From contig DAINCF010000315.1 in the NCBI GenBank assembly GCA_036732565.1, forward strand, positions 1-8,287: 8,287 nt of DNA. Reading direction: 5' to 3'. A program made the position numbers and the translations under genes. The stretch's first letter is position 1; the number at the start of each line of letters is the position of its first letter. The notes below the pieces were generated by a model. It had not been told where the DNA came from. It was given only the letters and a program-made list of their open reading frames with translations, and searched no databases. Positions 1-6,451 of the stretch are shown here, one piece after another. This stretch comes from JAIVJN01 sp036732565 (GTDB lineage: Bacteria > Acidobacteriota > Vicinamibacteria > Vicinamibacterales > UBA2999).

Positions 1-1
1 C

Positions 2-499
2 GCGACCGTGCTGCTCGTCGCGGAGCTGTGGCCGGCGCCGCGGACGCTCTACTCGGCCAACATCCCGAGCTTGTATCAGACGATCCGTGAGGATCCGCAC
101 CCCGTCCGGGTGCTCGAGCTCCCCTTCGGCGTGCGCGACGGCGTCTCGTCGTCTGGGAACTTCAGTGCGCGATACCAGTTCCATCAGACGCTTCACGGCA
201 AGCGGCTGATCGGCGGCTATCTCTCGCGAATCTCGCCAAAGCGCCTGCAGAACATGCGTCGCGACTTCCCGATGATCGATGTGCTGGTGACGCTCAGCGA
301 ACGGCAGCCGCTGCCACCGGAGCGCTACGCCCAGGCCGTCTCGCGCGCGCCAGAGTTCGTGCGCAACGCCGAGCTCGGCTGGGTCGTGATCGATCGCGAC
401 GTGACGCCGCCCGCGCTGGAGCAGTTCGCGCACGAGGCCTTCAAGCTGCAGTTGGTCGCCACCGAAGGATCGCGCACGCTGTATCGCACAAGTTTCTGA
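2..499 (+). CDS. C-terminal fragment of a large, probably membrane-anchored, uncharacterised protein
   Basis: The frame is open from the first complete codon, so this is the C-terminal 166 residues of a longer protein. The GTG at 8 is internal to the open frame and has no ribosome binding site, so it is not a convincing start. The fragment is soluble, with no clear membrane helix. It contains the stretch VLELPFGVRDG, then a YQFHQTLHGKRLIGGYLSR block and a long mixed helix/strand tail ending in RTLYRTSF. From memory, this arrangement resembles the periplasmic tail of acidobacterial multi-helix proteins of the GT-C/YfhO-like kind, in which a short soluble domain follows the membrane part. That assignment is inference, because no catalytic motif lies in the visible part. 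The gene reads in the same direction as the large fusion gene downstream but is separated from it by 117 bases containing two palindromes. Confidence 0.75.
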   Translation, partial: ATVLLVAELWPAPRTLYSANIPSLYQTIREDPHPVRVLELPFGVRDGVSSSGNFSARYQFHQTLHGKRLIGGYLSRISPKRLQNMRRDFPMIDVLVTLSERQPLPPERYAQAVSRAPEFVRNAELGWVVIDRDVTPPALEQFAHEAFKLQLVATEGSRTLYRTSF

Positions 500-515
500 G
501 CCCCTTCTTCGTCGA

Positions 516-593
516 GGTCCGCCTGAAGGCGGACCCCACGATTGTTTGGGCAACGATACTTAGGCGTACGTGGGGTCCGGCTTTAGCCGGACC
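516..593. repeat. Paired perfect palindromes (REP/BIME-like) in the intergenic space
   Basis: Two perfect hairpins occur here. Positions 516-535 have 8-bp arms GGTCCGCC/GGCGGACC around TGAA. Positions 574-593 have 9-bp arms GGTCCGGCT/AGCCGGACC around TT. The pair is itself nested in a larger inverted repeat, because GGACCCCACG (531-540) is the reverse complement of CGTGGGGTCC (569-578). The two hairpins share their outer GGTCC/GGACC and differ inside by changes that keep pairing. This is the architecture of bacterial interspersed mosaic elements. The element sits between the stop at 499 and the start at 617, where it could attenuate read-through or protect mRNA ends. No T-run follows either hairpin, so it is not a classical terminator. 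Confidence 0.8.
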
Positions 594-616
594 AGAGTTT
601 GATACTCTCCGGACAC

Positions 617-3600
617 ATGCGGCGTGGCTCGTTTCTGTTGATCTTTGCTGCGTCAGGCGCAGCGGCGCTGGTCTACGAAGTCACCTGGACGCGACTGCTG
701 ACGCTGCAACTCGGGCACAGCGTCGCGGCCGCCAGCACCGTGCTCGCGGCGTTCATGGGCGGCATGGCGGCGGGCGCCGCGGCCGGTGGTCGACTCGGCG
801 ATCGACTCTCCCCCACCCGCGCGCTCCACGTTTACGCGGCGCTCGAAGCGCTCATCGCCGTCCTCGCCATCCTGCTGCCCTTCGAGTTGCACGCGTTCAC
901 CCCGCTCTTCGTGCAGGCGTACGCGAACGGGAACGGCGGCACGACGTTCTGGCTGCTGCGTCTGGTTTCGACGCTCCTGCTCCTCGCCATCCCCGCGGCC
1001 GCGATGGGCGCGACGTTTCCGATTGCGTCGCGCTGGTTCGTCCGCCAGGCGGCACGCGCCGCCGGTGACGCGGGCGGACTCTACGCGGCGAACACGGTGG
1101 GCGCCGCACTCGGCGCCGTGCTCGCGGGATTCGTGCTCCTTCCGACCCTCGGGCTGCGTGGATCCACATGGATCGGCGTGCTGCTGAATCTGGTCGCCGC
1201 GGGTGCCGCGCTGGCGTTGGCGCGGGCAGACTGGGCCGCCCTAAAGGGCGGCCCCAACGAAAGCACGGCTAGGGCACCAGGCGTTCGTCGCGGTCCCTAC
1301 GAAGGCACGCCTACGACACCAGACATCCGTCGCGGCCCCCAAGAAGGCACGGCTACGACACCGGGTGTTCGTAGCGGCCGGCCTTCAGGCCGGCCGAAGG
1401 GTCGAGGCACCTCGCGCACCTGGAGCACCCCAGGCACCCCGCGCCCATGGCTTGCCGCTCTTGCGCTTGGCGCGTCTGGATTTGCCTCGCTCTCGTTGCA
1501 GATCGTCTGGACGCGCTTGCTCGCGATGATGCTGGGGCCGACGACGTACGCGTTCAGTACGATTGTGGCGGTCTTCATCGCGGGGATCGCGATGGGTTCG
1601 GCGTTTGGCGCGCGGGTCGCGACGCGCATGACCCAACCGCTCGTCGGCCTTGCGATCAGCCTCGTGACCTCGGTGACCTTCGCGCTGATCGCCGCAGGCC
1701 TCGTGGACAGCAGCCTCCTCTCCATGGCAACCATCGTCGCGCGGCCGGACGCGACGTTCGAAACGGTGACCGCGCGCCACGTCCTCCTCGTCGGTGGACT
1801 CCTGCTCCCGATGACCGTCGCGTTCGGCGCCGCGTTTCCGTTCGCGGTGGCGATCGCCACGCGCCGCGACGACACCATCGCCGCCGACTTGGGGCTGATC
1901 TACACCGTCAACACGCTCGGCGCGATCGCCGGCGCGCTGCTGGCGGGCTTTGCCCTGATCCCCGCCCTCGGGTTGCACGACACCATCCGCGCGGTGGCCC
2001 TCATCACCGTGCTGTGTGCCGTCGTGCTCGTGGTCGGCGGCGCCGTCCGTGGGCGCGCGCGTCTTTTGAGCGGCGTCGCGGCGATGGGCGCGATTGCCGC
2101 GGTGGTCGGGATGCCATCCTGGACACCGCTGTTGCTGTCGAGCGGCGCCTACAAGTACGCGCCTCGCCTGCAGGGACCTGATTTGGAGACGGCCCTGACC
2201 GCCGGCCGACTCGCGTACTACAAGGAAGGCGCCAGCAGCACGGTCGCGGTCCGCGATCTCGCCGGCACGATCTCGATGGCCATCGACGGCAAAGTCGACG
2301 CGTCGAACGGCGGCGATATGTTGACCCAACGGCTGCTGGCGCATGTGCCGCTCCTGCTGCACCCGGCACCACGACGCGTCGCGATCCTCGGTATGGGCAG
2401 CGGCGTCACCGCGGGATCCGCGCTGACGCATCCGATCGAACAGGCCACGGTGCTGGAAATCTCCCCCGAGGTGGTCGAGGCGTCGCAGTACTTCAAGGCC
2501 GAGAACCACGATGTCCTCGGCAACCCGCGCACGCGTCTGATCGTCGGCGACGGCCGCACGCATCTATTGCTCACCACCGAGCCGTACGACGTCATCGTCT
2601 CCGAGCCGTCGAACCCGTGGATGGCGGGCATCGCGTCGCTGTTCACACAGCAGTTCTTCCAGGCCGCGAAAGCGCGCCTGGCGCCGGGCGGCATCCTGTG
2701 CCAATGGGCGCACACCTACGACATCAGCGGCGCCGACCTGCGATCGATCGTGGGGACGTTTCTCTCGGTGTTTCCCGAGGGCACCCTGTGGCTGGTCGGC
2801 GAAGGCGACGTGCTCCTGGTGGGCGGCAACGAGCCGATGCTCCCGAGACTGGCGGGCGTCGAGTCCGCCTGGACGCGATCCGGCGTCGCGCAGGACCTCG
2901 CCGAGGTGGGCGCCCGTGCGCCATTCGCGGTGCTCTCGGCGTTCGTGGCGGAGGGGTCGGCACTGGCCGGGTGGGCGGCCGGCGCGCCGATCCAGACCGA
3001 CGATCGGACCGCGCTGGAGTTCTCGGGCCCGCGCAGCATCTTCGGCCGCGCCCGCGACGACAATGCGGACGCGCTGCGCACGCTGGCGGCCGCCACGCCG
3101 CGGCCTGCCGTCGTGGACACGATCGAGCGCAACGCCAGCGCCGCCGATTGGCGCGATCGGGGGTGGATGACGCTGGATGCCGACGGCTTCCGTCCGGCCT
3201 ATGACGACTTCACCCGCGCACTGGCGCTCAACCCCGAGGACTCCCGCGCACTCGAGGGATTGCTCCGCGCGGCAACATCGCTCAACCGACAGTCCGATGC
3301 GCAAGCGCTCCTGACCTCGCTGTCGTCGGATCCAGCTCGTCTCGAGGCACGGCTGGCGCTCTCGCGGCTGCTGGCCGCCCGTGGCGCGTTCGATGAGGCG
3401 GCTCGCATCCCCCTCGGCGTGCTGCAACAGGATCCCGGCAACGTCGGTGCGCTCGAGCAGCTCGCCTCGGTCCTCTCGGATCTGAGCGACGCCGAGCGCC
3501 TCGCCCCGGTCGTGGCACGACTGCGCCAACAGGCGCCCGAAAGCGACGCTGCACACTATTACCAGGCCGCGCTGTACTTCCTGCGCGACCGGCCGGATCT

Positions 3601-3895
3601 CGCGATCGCCGAAGCGACCGCCGTGATCGCCCGCTCCCCGGGACACGCCCGCGCACAGAACCTGCTCGGCGCCTGCCTCGCGAGCTTGGGCCGGCAGGAC
3701 GATGCCCGGAAGGCCTTTCGCGCCTCGATCTCGGCGAATCCGCGAGACCCGGCGACATACGCAAATCTTGGCACCCTGGAGCTGCAGGCCGGCAACCGCG
3801 ATCTCGCGGCCCAACACTTCGCCGAGGCACTGACCGTCGACCCCGCCTCCGAGAGCGCGCGCCAGGGACTACTCGCCGCACAGGCCCGCCCCTGA
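617..3895 (+). CDS. Fused 12-13 TM transporter-like / spermidine-synthase-like / TPR protein
   Basis: Predicted inner-membrane protein of 1092 residues. Residues 1-205 hold six hydrophobic helices. Residues 277 to about 510 hold a homologous second set: WTRLL, then GLYAANTVGAALGAVLAGF in the first half against GLIYTVNTLGAIAGALLAGF in the second. About residues 540-780 form a Rossmann methyltransferase-like domain of the spermidine synthase family, with the glycine-rich loop GMGSGVTAG (about 591-599), acidic VLEISPEVVE, GDGRTHL (about 645) and SEPSNPWMAG (about 662-671). About residues 850-1090 are TPR-type helical pairs (GACLASLGRQDDARKAF, NLGTLELQAGNRDLAAQHF). True spermidine synthases have a catalytic Asp in a D-S-S-D-P type motif; here the equivalent positions read E-P-S-N-P, so aminopropyl transfer is doubtful and the substrate is unknown. 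I prefer the ATG at 617 over the TTG at 599 because it places the first helix close to the N-terminus; neither has a strong ribosome binding site. The linker at about 206-260 is encoded by repeat DNA. Confidence 0.88.
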   Translation: MRRGSFLLIFAASGAAALVYEVTWTRLLTLQLGHSVAAASTVLAAFMGGMAAGAAAGGRLGDRLSPTRALHVYAALEALIAVLAILLPFELHAFTPLFVQAYANGNGGTTFWLLRLVSTLLLLAIPAAAMGATFPIASRWFVRQAARAAGDAGGLYAANTVGAALGAVLAGFVLLPTLGLRGSTWIGVLLNLVAAGAALALARADWAALKGGPNESTARAPGVRRGPYEGTPTTPDIRRGPQEGTATTPGVRSGRPSGRPKGRGTSRTWSTPGTPRPWLAALALGASGFASLSLQIVWTRLLAMMLGPTTYAFSTIVAVFIAGIAMGSAFGARVATRMTQPLVGLAISLVTSVTFALIAAGLVDSSLLSMATIVARPDATFETVTARHVLLVGGLLLPMTVAFGAAFPFAVAIATRRDDTIAADLGLIYTVNTLGAIAGALLAGFALIPALGLHDTIRAVALITVLCAVVLVVGGAVRGRARLLSGVAAMGAIAAVVGMPSWTPLLLSSGAYKYAPRLQGPDLETALTAGRLAYYKEGASSTVAVRDLAGTISMAIDGKVDASNGGDMLTQRLLAHVPLLLHPAPRRVAILGMGSGVTAGSALTHPIEQATVLEISPEVVEASQYFKAENHDVLGNPRTRLIVGDGRTHLLLTTEPYDVIVSEPSNPWMAGIASLFTQQFFQAAKARLAPGGILCQWAHTYDISGADLRSIVGTFLSVFPEGTLWLVGEGDVLLVGGNEPMLPRLAGVESAWTRSGVAQDLAEVGARAPFAVLSAFVAEGSALAGWAAGAPIQTDDRTALEFSGPRSIFGRARDDNADALRTLAAATPRPAVVDTIERNASAADWRDRGWMTLDADGFRPAYDDFTRALALNPEDSRALEGLLRAATSLNRQSDAQALLTSLSSDPARLEARLALSRLLAARGAFDEAARIPLGVLQQDPGNVGALEQLASVLSDLSDAERLAPVVARLRQQAPESDAAHYYQAALYFLRDRPDLAIAEATAVIARSPGHARAQNLLGACLASLGRQDDARKAFRASISANPRDPATYANLGTLELQAGNRDLAAQHFAEALTVDPASESARQGLLAAQARP
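1233..1396. repeat. Palindrome-bounded tandem repeat inside the fusion gene
   Basis: Two perfect 22-nt palindromes bound this segment. At 1233-1254 the 10-bp arms are GGGCCGCCCT/AGGGCGGCCC around AA. At 1375-1396 the 10-bp arms are CGGCCGGCCT/AGGCCGGCCG around TC. Between them lie two full 42-bp tandem units (1277-1318 and 1319-1360), a degenerate partial unit before them (about 1247-1276) and a partial third unit from 1361. The units are in frame and encode PGVRRGPYEGTPTT and PDIRRGPQEGTATT. The segment lies exactly between the two homologous membrane halves, where a hydrophilic loop tolerates insertion. Its palindromes resemble those at 516-593 in style (GC arms around a 2-4 nt A/T-rich centre). 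Confidence 0.85.
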
Positions 3896-3898
3896 TTC

Positions 3899-3938
3899 GA
3901 TTGCGCAGATTTCGGGTTGGCCACAGATTGCGCAGATT
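3899..3938. repeat. Direct repeat of GATTGCGCAGATT
   Basis: The 13-mer GATTGCGCAGATT occurs at 3899-3911 and again at 3926-3938, the second copy preceded by CCACA. The repeat starts two bases before the end of the 27-nt period and begins only three bases after the stop codon of the large fusion gene. The wording CCACAGATTNCGCAGATT is, from memory, common in intergenic repeats of several soil phyla. That link is recollection, not a search result. Confidence 0.6.
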
Positions 3939-3982
3939 CAAATGGATTCACAGAATGACGCCGAAGAAGGTTTTTCTATCCG

Positions 3983-4039
3983 TGGAATCGGCGGCTCCGT
4001 GATCGAATCGCGCAATTCAATTCCGCGGAGGCCGATCCA
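3983..4039 (+). repeat. Imperfect inverted repeat downstream of the fusion gene
   Basis: TGGAATCGGCGGCTCCG (3983-3999) pairs with CGGAGGCCGATCCA (4026-4039): fourteen base pairs with a one-base bulge and a GG bulge, around a 26-nt loop. A run of five T follows at 4049-4053, ten bases after the stem. It could contribute to ending transcription of the fusion gene, but the long loop and the gap before the T-run make it a poor classical terminator. It may simply be part of a dispersed repeat. Confidence 0.45.
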
Positions 4040-4522
4040 ACGAATCCCTTTTTGGCGTGACGCTTGCCGTCACCTGAGCGCCGTGTCGGATATGTGCGGG
4101 GAGCGACGAAAAGCCGCGCTTTCGCGGAAAACTTGACGCACATTGTCACCGTCATCTCGTGATCGCCAACGCCTACCACATTGTCTCGAAGGTACGAACA
4201 TTGCTTTTCGGCATCAGTGGGAGGCTAGAGATGAGCGTAGTGCGACTCATCGGCTTCGCCACGTTGCGTTGCGGTTGCGTTGTTGGACGGTATCGTGACC
4301 TCGGCAGCACGCGCGAAGTCGTCTACGTGGAAGAGAAGGGCCCGGCCTGCGATAGTGGCGCGCATCGACGGAATCACACGGTGTCGGCGGAGCGTGAGCG
4401 GTACGAGGCCGCTGGCGTGGTGGCGCTGACCGCCCGCGCGTCCTAGGTCCGGCAACAGCCCGCGGGCGCCGATGGCATTGAATCGGCGTCGACGCAGTTC
4501 GTGACACGGGCTCCGACTTCAC

Positions 4523-4551
4523 TTGTACGCGCGAGTCTTGCGCGGTACAAT
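4523..4551 (+). promoter_or_regulatory. Candidate sigma-70-type promoter for the methyltransferase
   Basis: TTGTAC (4523-4528) and TACAAT (4546-4551) are separated by exactly 17 bp. The -10 matches TATAAT at five of six positions; the -35 matches TTGACA at three of six. Initiation would be expected near 4558-4559, which is the in-frame TTG chosen as start codon. The mRNA would therefore be leaderless or nearly so. This also argues against the earlier in-frame TTG at 4523, which falls in the -35 box. Confidence 0.55.
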
Positions 4552-4558
4552 CGCGGCG

Positions 4559-5443
4559 TTGCCTGCACGCCTTCCCAAACCTTACAAACAACTCGGCGAC
4601 GGCCCTTCCGCGCTGCGGTTCTACCTGGGTGATGCCGTCGGCGTGCTCCAGGGCTTTCCGGAGGGCTCCATCGACGTCATCGTCACCTCCCCGCCCTACA
4701 ACCTCGGCGTCCGGTATCGCACGTATGACGATGGGGGGCCGCGCGAGGAGTATCTGGCGTGGACCGGAACGTGGGTGCAGGCGGCGGCGCGCGTGCTGGC
4801 CGCCGACGGATCGCTGTTCCTCAACGTCGGGGCGAAGCCCAGCGACCCCTGGACCGCGCTCGACGTGGCGCAGGCCGTACGCCCCCATTTGAAGCTGCAG
4901 AACATCCTGCATTGGATCAAGTCGATCGCCATCGAACGCGAGGCGGCGGGCGCACGGGCCGGGCTCGAAGACGATCTCGCGGTGGGCCACTACAAGCCAA
5001 TCAACTCGAGCCGGTTCGTCAACGATTGTCACGAGTTTGTCTTCCACTTCACGCCGCACGGGCGGACGAAGCTCGATCGGCTCGCGCTCGGCGTACGCTA
5101 TCAGGACGAATCGAACATCGCACGATGGCGCCACGCGGGCGGTGGGCGACGCTGCCGGGGCAATACGTGGTTCGTGCCCTACGAGACGATCCAGAGCCGC
5201 GACCGGGACCGGCCGCACCCGGCGACTTTCCCCTCGCGCCTGCCGGAATACTGTCTGCGTCTCCACGGCCAATCGCGGGTCGGCCTCGTCGCCGATCCGT
5301 TCCTCGGTCTTGGGTCGACCGCCCTTGCGGCGCGCCGGCTCGGGCTCGGCTTCATCGGCATCGAATTGGACGAGCACTACCTGCGCGAGGCCATCGACCG
5401 TGTCGAAGCGGCGTCGCGGCCGACGAAGAATCGAAAAGCATAG
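4559..5443 (+). CDS. Site-specific DNA methyltransferase, beta class, probably N4-cytosine; orphan
   Basis: 294 residues from the TTG at 4559. The protein transfers a methyl group from S-adenosylmethionine to a base in a specific DNA site. Motif IV is TSPPYN (residues 43-48), preceded by LGDAVGVLQ (23-31), a usual lead-in of the N4/N6 DNA methylase family. The SAM-binding motif is near the C-terminus: DPFLGLGST (246-254), followed by IGIELDEHY. Catalytic motif first and SAM motif last is the beta-class order. The S in SPPY favours N4-methylcytosine, but N6-adenine cannot be excluded. The central region has HEFVFHFT from residue 158 and RPHPATFP (218-225), a block typical of this family. No restriction endonuclease or specificity subunit is adjacent, so it looks like an orphan enzyme. 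The reading frame extends upstream to a TTG at 4523, rejected because that codon overlaps a -35-like box. The recognition sequence cannot be read from the protein by eye. Confidence 0.9.
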   Translation: MPARLPKPYKQLGDGPSALRFYLGDAVGVLQGFPEGSIDVIVTSPPYNLGVRYRTYDDGGPREEYLAWTGTWVQAAARVLAADGSLFLNVGAKPSDPWTALDVAQAVRPHLKLQNILHWIKSIAIEREAAGARAGLEDDLAVGHYKPINSSRFVNDCHEFVFHFTPHGRTKLDRLALGVRYQDESNIARWRHAGGGRRCRGNTWFVPYETIQSRDRDRPHPATFPSRLPEYCLRLHGQSRVGLVADPFLGLGSTALAARRLGLGFIGIELDEHYLREAIDRVEAASRPTKNRKA

Positions 5444-5460
5444 GGACTATCACATTTACT

Positions 5461-5487
5461 GATTAGCCATTACTAATTTCGCTAATC
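5461..5487. promoter_or_regulatory. Inverted repeat upstream of the LysR gene, candidate operator
   Basis: GATTAGC (5461-5467) and GCTAATC (5481-5487) are perfect inverted copies 13 nt apart. The spacer contains a further small palindrome, ATTACTAAT. The site is strikingly AT-rich for this DNA and lies immediately before a candidate -35 box at 5492. LysR-type regulators bind dyad sites of this general kind and often control their own gene, so autoregulation is a reasonable inference. No T-run is present to suggest a terminator for the methyltransferase gene. Confidence 0.5.
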
Positions 5488-5491
5488 GTAC

Positions 5492-5519
5492 TTGAACCCA
5501 TCTAGCAGTGAGATATATG
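5492..5519 (+). promoter_or_regulatory. Candidate promoter of the LysR gene
   Basis: TTGAAC (5492-5497) and TATATG (5514-5519) are 16 bp apart, each matching the sigma-70 consensus at four of six positions. Initiation near 5526 would give a leader of about 20 nt before the TTG start at 5546, with a GGGAA purine run at 5536-5540. The TTG at 5492, which would lengthen the protein by 18 residues, lies inside the -35-like box. Confidence 0.4.
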
Positions 5520-5545
5520 CTTCCCTTTCCACATTGGGAAACTCA

Positions 5546-6451
5546 TTGGATCTCCGCCAGCTCGAAATCATTCGCGCCATCGCCGAAACGGGTTCGTTCA
5601 CGGCCGCGGGTCAGAAGCTGCACGTGTCGCAGTCGGCCATCAGCCGACAGATTCTGCTCCTCGAGGAGGAGCTGAAGGAGCCGGTGTTCCTGCGCGTCGG
5701 GCGGCGGATCCGCATCACGCCGGCCGGTGAGTCGCTGCTGCAGCTCAGTCACCGCGTCTTCCAGGATCTCAAGGACACGATCGCCGGCATCACCGACAGC
5801 CAGGAATCGCTGCGCGGGCAGATTCGCCTGCTCGGCGGCATGACCGTCTGTCTGTTCGTGTTTCCGCCGCTGCTGACCGAGCTGAAGCGCCAGCATCCCG
5901 ACGTCGACATCAAGCTGATGACCGGCAGCTCGGAGCGCTGCATTCAGCAACTCCGCGCCGGCGGCGGGGATCTGGCGTTTCTGACGCTGCCAGTCGATCA
6001 GGCGGATCTGGTGACGGTCCCGGTGCTCCAGGAGGAGCTCATGCTGGTCACGGCGGCCAAGCACCCGTTGTCGCGCAAGCGGAAGGTGCTGCCGCAGGAT
6101 CTCGTCCGGCAGCCGTTCGTGCTCTTCGAGCCGGGCTCCAATACCCGCCGTGTCATCGATGAGTTCTTCATGACCTCGCGCATCGAGCCGCAGATCGTCA
6201 TGGAGACCGAGAACGTGGAGATCATCAAGGCGATGGTCCGCAACGGCATCGGGATCAGCGTCATCCCCTATCTCGCGGCGGCGCGCGAAGTGACCAGCGG
6301 GCACTTCTTCTGCGCGCGCATCGAGGGCCGCGCCCTGGTCCGCGAGACCGGCTGGGTCTATCCCAAGATGAGCCGGACGCCCCGCTCGGTGCAGGAAGTC
6401 ATTCGCGCGTTCGAACGCGTGCGGGGCAAGCTCAAGCTGGGACCGCAATAG
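5546..6451 (+). CDS. LysR-family transcriptional regulator
   Basis: 301 residues from the TTG at 5546, the usual length for the family. The N-terminal winged helix-turn-helix is clear: LDLRQLEIIRAIAETGSFTAAG, then KLHVSQSAISRQILLLEEEL and the wing RVGRRIRITPAGESLL (residues 1-65). A linker helix follows, then a two-lobed effector-binding domain from about residue 90, with LTELKRQHPDVDIKLMTG, LMLVTAAKHPLSR and ENVEIIKAMVRNGIGISVIPYLAA, all standard positions in LysR proteins. The start was chosen because LDLRQLE is the normal N-terminus of the family and GGGAA lies 5 nt upstream; the frame extends to a TTG at 5492. The effector and targets cannot be told from the sequence. No divergent operon, the usual target arrangement, lies upstream: the neighbour is the methyltransferase on the same strand. 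An inverted repeat at 5461-5487 suggests self-regulation. Confidence 0.93.
   Translation: MDLRQLEIIRAIAETGSFTAAGQKLHVSQSAISRQILLLEEELKEPVFLRVGRRIRITPAGESLLQLSHRVFQDLKDTIAGITDSQESLRGQIRLLGGMTVCLFVFPPLLTELKRQHPDVDIKLMTGSSERCIQQLRAGGGDLAFLTLPVDQADLVTVPVLQEELMLVTAAKHPLSRKRKVLPQDLVRQPFVLFEPGSNTRRVIDEFFMTSRIEPQIVMETENVEIIKAMVRNGIGISVIPYLAAAREVTSGHFFCARIEGRALVRETGWVYPKMSRTPRSVQEVIRAFERVRGKLKLGPQ

Larger units (their letters stand above)
3896..4522. other. Gene-poor spacer, lower GC, with short repeats and hairpins
   Basis: No reading frame here has recognisable protein character. The candidates (3942-4136 and 4159-4446 forward, 4225-4455 reverse) lack a ribosome binding site and show no motif. The first 250 bases are visibly lower in GC than the genes around them. 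Structures seen are a 13-nt direct repeat near 3899-3938, an imperfect inverted repeat at 3983-4039, a 6-bp hairpin at 4057-4073 (GTGACG/CGTCAC, loop CTTGC), a 5-bp hairpin at 4114-4127 (CCGCG/CGCGG), and an 11-bp tandem duplication at 4263-4284 (GTTGCGTTGCG, then GTTGCGTTGTT). It may be repeat-derived intergenic DNA or a decayed gene. Confidence 0.6.

Noticed and set aside
599..616. TTG at 599 as start of the fusion gene
   Set aside because: It adds six residues before the first helix, has no better ribosome binding site, and overlaps a -10-like GATACT at 601-606.
1385..2563. 392-residue reverse-strand open frame
   Set aside because: Antisense to the second membrane half and the start of the Rossmann domain; composition is rich in R, D, H and Q with no motif.
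2564..3817. 417-residue reverse-strand open frame opposite the fusion gene
   Set aside because: It lies antisense to a well-recognised coding sequence; the translation is Arg/Gly-rich with no domain, as expected for shadow frames in GC-rich DNA.
3942..4136. 64-residue forward open frame after the fusion gene
   Set aside because: It runs through the direct repeat and hairpin DNA, lacks a ribosome binding site and has no protein-like pattern.
4035..4288. Possible integron attC site (ATCCAAC ... GTTGGAC)
   Set aside because: The two short core-like strings are about 250 bases apart, with no imperfect pairing between them and no cassette or integrase.
4159..4446. 95-residue forward open frame in the spacer
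   Set aside because: No ribosome binding site, no recognisable motif, and an equally open reverse frame over the same bases.
4247..5377. 376-residue reverse-strand open frame opposite the methyltransferase
   Set aside because: The forward frame carries all methyltransferase motifs; the reverse translation is low-complexity and matches nothing I recognise.
5543..6448. 301-residue reverse-strand open frame opposite the LysR gene
   Set aside because: Shadow of an unambiguous LysR gene.
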